Shown one piece after another: positions 5,133 through 9,416 of a DNA stretch of 9,416 nucleotides. The notes under the pieces are model-generated. The model made no database searches and was not told the DNA's origin. It saw only the letters and a list, made by a program, of their open reading frames with translations. The translations under genes and the position numbers were made by a program. How positions within the stretch are numbered: position 1 is the first letter of the stretch; each line of letters opens with the position of its first letter. Source of the DNA: an uncultured Lachnospiraceae bacterium (GTDB lineage Bacteria > Bacillota > Clostridia > Lachnospirales > Lachnospiraceae); NCBI GenBank assembly GCA_947174615.1, contig CAMWJQ010000128.1:1-9416 (forward strand), read 5' to 3'.

Positions 5133-6854
5133 ATGCGCTATATGATAGAAATTGTAAGAAAAAATAAAATTTGGGTTATTGTATATCTGGCAATTGGATT
5201 ATTCAATGCATTTATGGCAAACTATAAGGCAGACTACTTTCAAAGAATTGTAGATGGTTTGACAGAACGAACAATTACTATTTATGCAATACTGATATAC
5301 GGTGCGGTTCTTGTGATCAATTACGGAATGAATTATCTGGATGAGTATCCGACAGCAAAACTGGCAAATGAGATTTATCTGGACTTTAAACTGCTGGCAT
5401 TGCAGAAAATCGAAAAAATAGAGTATTCTGAATACCAGAAGCTGGGCACAGGGAAATTAGTGCAGCAGATTGAAAATGGCGCCAATGCGGGAAAGGGAGT
5501 TCTCTATAACTTTTGGTTCTGCGTTGTCAGACAATTATTTCCAACCATTTTGTTCAGTTTATTTTTTATCTGGAAAATCGACCAAAAGATAACGTATTTT
5601 CTTCTGGCAGGATATGTCATTGTTTTTATCGTGACCAATTTACTGTTAAAGGGGCTGTACCAGATCAAAGAAAAGATATTGACTAACGAGGAGCAGCTCA
5701 ATCATTTCCTCGTGCGCGGCTTTATGGAAATGCCCGTGTTCCGCATGAGACACCAATTTCCAAACGAGATCAAAAAAGCTTCCAGAGCCAAGCGAATTAT
5801 CGTGGCGTCAAAAGTTAAAATGACCATGATACATGAAGCCTTTTTTACCATATTTGCATTGCTGGTCGCCTGTCTGGATCTTGGGATTCTGATCTATGCG
5901 TGGAAAAACAGTCAGTTGTCCGTAGGTTCCGTAGTTGCACTAATCACGTTGATTGACAATGCATACACACCTATTGCCATCTTGAATGTCCTTTATATTC
6001 AGTACAAACTGGACAAGACGGCATGGACGCGCTTTACAGGGCTGCTGGATTTGAAGGAGGACAGACAGCTTCAAGAAGGCGCTGTCTTTCATGCGCTCTT
6101 CAATGAAATTCGTGTTGAAAATGTATCATTTTCCTATGAAAACGTATTTACTGAGTACAAAAAAATACTGAAAAATGTGAGCCTGTCGATTCGAAAGGGA
6201 GAAAAAGTGGCATTTGTCGGGGAGTCGGGTTCCGGAAAATCGACACTGGCAAAATTATTAATCGGATTCCTCAAGTATGAGTCAGGCGAAATTCTTTTTG
6301 ATGATAAACCTTTAAATAAGTTTTCACTGGAATCGCTGTACGAAAAGGTGTCTTATCTATCGCAGGACGCACCTGTCTTTGACGGTACCATCAGGGAAAA
6401 TCTGGTCTTTGACAAAGACTTTTCAGATGATGAACTCCGTGCGGGTCTCGAGGGGACACAGCTGCTGCCAATGCTCGCATCTTTGGACAGTGGACTTGAC
6501 ACAAGAATCGGTGAAAAAGGAACCTGTTTGTCTGGCGGGGAGAAACAGCGGCTGGCACTGACCAGACTGTGGTTTGGTCATGCGGAGATGGTCGTTTTGG
6601 ATGAAGCGACATCTGCGCTCGACAATGTGACAGAGAGCATTGTCATGAAAAATGTTTTAGCGCAGGTAAAAGATGCTGCTGTGATTTCGATTGCCCACCG
6701 CCTGACTTCCATTCGCGATTTTGACAAAATCTATGTCTTTCGGGAGGGAAGCATTGTCGGCAGTGGAACCTTTGCCGAGCTGTTGGAAAAGAATGCTTAT
6801 TTTCGAGCATTATATCAGAAGGAAAAGGATTTAAGAGGGGATGTATGGATATAA
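5133..6854 (+). CDS. ABC transporter half-transporter (fused membrane and ATPase domains)
   Basis: A 573-residue exporter-type half-transporter that should work as a dimer in the cytoplasmic membrane. The membrane domain (about 1-300) shows six hydrophobic spans, near 12-30, 48-66, 131-147, 152-172, 238-258 and 261-285. The nucleotide-binding domain follows: Walker A GESGSGKST (363-371), Q-loop Gln411, signature LSGGE (466-470), Walker B MVVLDEATSALD (486-497, catalytic Glu491) and the switch His522. All ATPase residues are present, so activity is expected. No N-terminal C39 peptidase domain is present, so it does not itself trim a leader peptide. ATG 5133 follows AAAGGAG (5119-5124). No second half-transporter gene lies in the window, so a homodimer or a distant partner is implied. 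It overlaps the next gene by 10 bases. Substrate unknown. Confidence 0.93.
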   Translation: MRYMIEIVRKNKIWVIVYLAIGLFNAFMANYKADYFQRIVDGLTERTITIYAILIYGAVLVINYGMNYLDEYPTAKLANEIYLDFKLLALQKIEKIEYSEYQKLGTGKLVQQIENGANAGKGVLYNFWFCVVRQLFPTILFSLFFIWKIDQKITYFLLAGYVIVFIVTNLLLKGLYQIKEKILTNEEQLNHFLVRGFMEMPVFRMRHQFPNEIKKASRAKRIIVASKVKMTMIHEAFFTIFALLVACLDLGILIYAWKNSQLSVGSVVALITLIDNAYTPIAILNVLYIQYKLDKTAWTRFTGLLDLKEDRQLQEGAVFHALFNEIRVENVSFSYENVFTEYKKILKNVSLSIRKGEKVAFVGESGSGKSTLAKLLIGFLKYESGEILFDDKPLNKFSLESLYEKVSYLSQDAPVFDGTIRENLVFDKDFSDDELRAGLEGTQLLPMLASLDSGLDTRIGEKGTCLSGGEKQRLALTRLWFGHAEMVVLDEATSALDNVTESIVMKNVLAQVKDAAVISIAHRLTSIRDFDKIYVFREGSIVGSGTFAELLEKNAYFRALYQKEKDLRGDVWI

Positions 6855-7207
6855 AAAAGGATATAAAAAACAACACGGTCTATGTTGATAGGTGGCTTTA
6901 TCACAAGCCCCAGTTTATGCCAAATCAGGATGGGAATATTATTCTAATCTCAAAAGGATGTTTTGGACCAGTGGAAGTCTATGAATGGGGCATAGATGCA
7001 AACAAGCATGCATATGAACGTTACAATTGGCTCGAAAATGACTTTTATACGTATGAGAACTATTGCATCACAATAGAGCGGGAACAGCTGCTTCAGCAGA
7101 TACAGGATGTTATCCTTTTGTTCAAGAACAACGATCTGCCTGAATGGGCGGAGATGTCCGAAACGATTCTTGACAAATTCAATCGTGAAACGGAGTGGAT
7201 ATCATGA
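6845..7207 (+). CDS. Uncharacterised 120-residue protein coupled to the ABC transporter
   Basis: ATG 6845 lies inside the last codons of the ABC gene (10-base overlap), with GAGGGGATGT just upstream. Translation is therefore probably coupled and the two products needed in similar amounts. The protein is soluble, acidic and rich in aromatic residues (VDRWLYHK, PVEVYEWG, YNWLENDFYTYENY), with likely strands in the first 75 residues. It ends in an amphipathic helical part (REQLLQQIQDVILLF). There is no signal peptide or membrane segment. I do not recognise a family. Small cytoplasmic partners of this size beside exporters can be immunity or adaptor proteins, but nothing in the sequence proves that. 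Confidence 0.75.
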   Translation: MDIKKDIKNNTVYVDRWLYHKPQFMPNQDGNIILISKGCFGPVEVYEWGIDANKHAYERYNWLENDFYTYENYCITIEREQLLQQIQDVILLFKNNDLPEWAEMSETILDKFNRETEWIS

Positions 7208-7269
7208 AAAGAATAGTGACCGATTTACCCTCATGTTTTTATGCATTGATACAGTATTCAAAAAATTGA
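7204..7269 (+). CDS. Possible 21-residue peptide starting in an ATGA overlap
   Basis: The stop of the 120-residue gene (TGA 7205-7207) overlaps an ATG at 7204, the ATGA arrangement of coupled genes. The frame encodes MKRIVTDLPSCFYALIQYSK plus one Asn, then TGA at 7267-7269. It carries one Cys and several aromatic or hydrophobic residues. It could be a true small peptide, a truncated gene or chance. Confidence 0.3.
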   Translation: MKRIVTDLPSCFYALIQYSKN

Positions 7270-7291
7270 TATAGCAATTGGAGGAATCGAG

Positions 7292-8158
7292 TTGAACTTG
7301 GAACAAGAATTTACAGACCAGCTCATACGACTTGCGGAATGCCGCATAGACGTTGCGACATGGCAGAATTGGTGGACTCTCCATGCAGAAGAAGTGAAAA
7401 AACGGATTGGCTGCGGAGATTACACATTTTTAAACTGTGTCCCAAGCGCTTTTGGGTCAGATACATATATGGCAAAATGCCAAAAAGGAGCAGAACGATA
7501 TTTGACAAAGAACGCGATCCCATTTCAGCACGCCACTCTTTATGAGGAAGGGGCAGACAACGAGCGGAAACTTTATGTTGAAAAGATGGAGCAGCAACGC
7601 AAAATGCAGCAGGAGGAACGCCAAAGAGAATATGAACAGAAAAAACGCAGGCGAAGAGTGCTTTATGATTATCAGATTCCAGATGAAAACAAGATAAAAA
7701 CAGGACTACGGACATTGCCGGCAAACGCTGATGAAATCGACTTGATAAAACTGCTCATCGAGTGGACAGAGTATTTGGCGCAGGAAAAATACAAAGAAGC
7801 TCTCGAGATGTTTTTGCTAGATGAAAATAACGAATTGGATTGGACGCCAGAGTTGTTAGAATCAGCGGTTTATACTTATGGATGCCCCGGCTATACAAGG
7901 GAGGAGGCAGAAAAAGAATTTGGTTCTGCCGATTATAAAGTGACTTCGGTTCTGAGAAATCCCGATCGAGAAGAAATTATCACAGGCATTGACATTTCGT
8001 CAGATTTTGGCTGGATGGGCAAAGATGATATCGCAGTGATTCACTACGAGAATGTCCCGCTAAATGGGAAAATGAGCGATTTGACTGCCCGTTTTTTTGT
8101 CCGTAGAATTAGTGATGCAGCGCTTACTTTGGCGTTTATAGATTTGCATGTGATGTAG
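7292..8158 (+). CDS. Uncharacterised 288-residue protein, last gene of the ABC transporter set
   Basis: The start is TTG 7292, six bases after a near-perfect GGAGGA (7280-7285); it gives MNLEQEFTDQLIRLAECRID. Three parts are visible. The N-terminal globular domain (1-85) is Trp- and Cys-containing (ATWQNWW; Cys41, Cys49, Cys63). A strongly charged single helix, probably coiled coil, runs about 90-125 (KMEQQRKMQQEERQREYEQK, then a KKRRRRR basic patch). The C-terminal domain (145-288) starts with helices (LLIEWTEYLAQEKYKEALEM) and ends in strands. Its order is faintly like an NTF2-type fold, but that is a guess. There are no membrane segments and no signal peptide. No family recognised. Its place 84 bases after the 120-residue gene, without a usable promoter between, suggests cotranscription with the exporter. 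Confidence 0.75.
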   Translation: MNLEQEFTDQLIRLAECRIDVATWQNWWTLHAEEVKKRIGCGDYTFLNCVPSAFGSDTYMAKCQKGAERYLTKNAIPFQHATLYEEGADNERKLYVEKMEQQRKMQQEERQREYEQKKRRRRVLYDYQIPDENKIKTGLRTLPANADEIDLIKLLIEWTEYLAQEKYKEALEMFLLDENNELDWTPELLESAVYTYGCPGYTREEAEKEFGSADYKVTSVLRNPDREEIITGIDISSDFGWMGKDDIAVIHYENVPLNGKMSDLTARFFVRRISDAALTLAFIDLHVM

Positions 8159-8174
8159 AATCAGGTTGAATACT

Positions 8175-8203
8175 TTACGCTCTTTTTGGAACAGAGAGTG
8201 TAA
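8175..8203 (+). terminator. Weak hairpin after the 288-residue gene, possible terminator
   Basis: TTACGCTCT (8175-8183) can pair with AGAGTGTAA (8195-8203) through nine pairs including one G-T wobble, with an 11-base loop. It is followed by TGCTGTTTTG, a poor T-run. Its position between the end of one unit and the promoter of the next is right for a terminator. Confidence 0.35.
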
Positions 8204-8224
8204 TGCTGTTTTGAAAAATAGAAT

Positions 8225-8253
8225 TTGTAATCACGTCAAATATATGTTATGAT
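8225..8253 (+). promoter_or_regulatory. Sigma-A type promoter for the small protein and hisS
   Basis: TTGTAA (8225-8230), a 17-base spacer and TATGAT (8248-8253) match the vegetative consensus at 4/6 and 5/6. The ATG of the 82-residue gene is 39 bases downstream. No T-box antiterminator sequence is present between promoter and gene, so histidyl-tRNA control is not indicated here. Confidence 0.6.
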
Positions 8254-8291
8254 ACGAAATGATAAATAGATGACAAAAGGAGGAGCGGAAC

Positions 8292-8540
8292 ATGGCAGTA
8301 TTCAGCGGTCTGGAAGATATGGATGAACTTGAGGCAAAAAAGCAGCACCAGCAGGAGCAGGAAATCGATGATATTATCAGGATGCTTGACAGCAAGACAA
8401 AGAACGGCGTAAGCCGCATCAAGGTAAATGTGTCTGACGAGCAGCAGGAGGGAACCGTCAATACGCAGTATCACCACGGACGCTGCGATGTGGGCAGCCC
8501 ATGGTCAAAAGGGACTGTCAGAAATTTTGGCTGTGATTGA
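8292..8540 (+). CDS. Small 82-residue conserved-looking protein upstream of hisS
   Basis: An excellent AAAGGAGGAG (8276-8285) sits before ATG 8292. The protein has an acidic and Gln-rich helical N-terminal half (MDELEAKKQHQQEQEIDDII), then KTKNGVSRIKVNVSDE. The C-terminal part reads YHHGRCDVGSPWSKGTVRNF and closes with GCD. His61, His62, Cys65 and Cys81 might bind a metal, but they are too few and too spaced to be sure. It has no membrane segment. I do not know a named family. Its 47-base distance to hisS and the shared promoter indicate an operon. The well-formed ribosome site and low-complexity-free C-terminus argue that it is a real gene. Confidence 0.72.
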   Translation: MAVFSGLEDMDELEAKKQHQQEQEIDDIIRMLDSKTKNGVSRIKVNVSDEQQEGTVNTQYHHGRCDVGSPWSKGTVRNFGCD

Positions 8541-8587
8541 AGGTGACAAATTATTTATAGAAGAAAAAAGAGAGATGAGGTACGGTT

Positions 8588-9416
8588 ATGGCACTGAACA
8601 AAAAGCCCGTGACAGGTATGAAAGATATTATGCCGGAAGAAATGCAGATTCGAGATTACGTGATCCATGTAATCAAGGAAACATATGGTAAATTTGGATT
8701 TACCCCGATGGAAACTCCCTGTATGGAGAATATTGAAAATCTCAGCAGCAAGCAGGGCGGCGAAAATGAAAAACTGATATTCAAAATCTTAAAAAGAGGC
8801 GAAAAACTCAATCTTGAGACGGCGCAGTCAGAGTCCGATATCGTGGATTTTGGGATGCGTTATGACCTGACTGTTCCCCTTGTGAGATATTACGCCAACC
8901 ACGCCAATGAGCTGCCTTCTCCATTCAAGGCATTGCAGGTGGGAAACGTATGGCGGGCAGACAAGCCGCAGAAGGGCAGATACCGCCAGTTTATGCAGTG
9001 TGATATCGACATACTTGGCGAGGAGTCTAATCTCGCGGAAATCGAGCTGATTCTTGCAACGACTACTACGCTGGGCAGACTGGGATTCAAGAATTTTCAG
9101 ATTCGTATTAATGACCGCAGGCTTCTCAAGGCAATGGCAGCCTACAGCGGTTTTGAGGAGAAAGATTTTGACAATGTATTTATCATATTAGACAAGATGG
9201 ACAAGATTGGCATGGAAGGTGTGGAGCGCGAGCTGATTGCGGACGGATATGACGCCGGCAGCGTTGAAAAATACCTTGCGCTGTTCCGGGACATGAATGC
9301 GGCATAAGATACCCTGTCCTTAATCGAGGAAAAAATGGCTGGATTTTGTGATGAGTAGGTCAGGAAAGGATTTAGTGAGATTTACGAGAGCTTCAATGCC
9401 AAAAAAGATTACTCAT
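8588..9416 (+). pseudogene. hisS: Histidyl-tRNA synthetase, interrupted by in-frame stops and cut by the window edge
   Basis: HisRS attaches histidine to tRNA-His. ATG 8588 follows GATGAGGT (8575-8582) and gives MALNKKPVTGMKDIMPEEMQ, a usual clostridial HisRS beginning. Motif 1 (FTPMETP), the histidine/ATP-site segment MRYDLTVPLVRYY, motif 2 (GNVWRADKPQKGRYRQFMQC) and INDRRLLKAMAAYSG are present. The frame stops at TAA 9305-9307 after 239 residues, whereas full enzymes have about 410-430. The same frame beyond the stop reads DTLSLIEEKMAGFCDE, then TAG 9356-9358, then VRKGFSEIYESFN. As I recall the family, this aligns almost without gaps to the segment before LVRGMSYYTG, so two nonsense changes rather than a frameshift explain the break. 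Motif 3 would lie beyond the window. A product of 239 residues lacks motif 3 and the anticodon-binding domain and could not aminoacylate, so another functional copy is expected if the stops are real. Confidence 0.82.

Noticed and set aside
7246..7275. Promoter TTGATA-18-TATAGC before the 288-residue gene
   Set aside because: The predicted transcript would start inside or after the ribosome site, so it could not serve this gene well.
7323..7724. 133-residue minus-strand frame
   Set aside because: It is opposite a well-supported + strand gene and has a composition typical of antisense frames; no start signal.
8159..8291. T-box riboswitch upstream of the hisS unit
   Set aside because: The conserved T-box AGGGTGGNACCGCG-type sequence is missing and the leader from promoter to ATG is only about 30 bases.
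8428..8691. 87-residue ORF across the small gene and hisS start
   Set aside because: It is out of frame with both genes, lacks a ribosome site, and both overlapped genes have good starts.

Overview
The window looks like chromosomal DNA from an anaerobic Firmicute, most likely a Lachnospiraceae-type Clostridium relative. Base composition is moderate, Shine-Dalgarno sites are strong and purine-rich, GTG and TTG starts occur, and the histidyl-tRNA synthetase half gene has the sequence style of that family as I remember it. All supported genes lie on the + strand; no tRNA, rRNA, insertion sequence or CRISPR array is visible.

Bases 1-1475 are the tail of a surface-polysaccharide or sugar-nucleotide locus. 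A ribulose-phosphate/allulose-phosphate 3-epimerase runs in from the left edge. It is followed by an IspD/TarI-type cytidylyltransferase broken by one missing base near 967, a 44-codon leftover reading frame, and a perfect 13-bp terminator-like hairpin. Bases 1476-1741 are non-coding, with two inverted repeats, then a promoter with a dyad just downstream of its -10. Bases 1742-3409 are a two-gene unit: a membrane histidine kinase with no response regulator beside it, and a GNAT acetyltransferase.

Bases 3578-4952 hold a short ORF that looks like the N-terminal part of a nucleoside phosphorylase, a three-helix membrane protein frameshifted in an A-run, and an intact class I methyltransferase. 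Bases 5133-8158 form a tightly spaced set: an ABC exporter half-transporter, a 120-residue unknown protein overlapping it by 10 bases, a possible 21-residue peptide starting in an ATGA overlap, and a 288-residue unknown protein. This set is the best candidate here for an undescribed functional unit.

Bases 8225-9416 start with a good promoter. They hold a conserved-looking 82-residue small protein and hisS. The hisS frame meets TAA at 9305 and TAG at 9356, although the frame after the stops still reads like HisRS.

The most striking property of the window is accumulated damage: two clean single-base frameshifts, a truncated phosphorylase-like ORF and two in-frame nonsense codons in hisS. Either this is a decaying accessory region or the assembly carries errors; raw-read coverage would decide. 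Family assignments come from motifs read by eye and remembered family patterns, not from a search.
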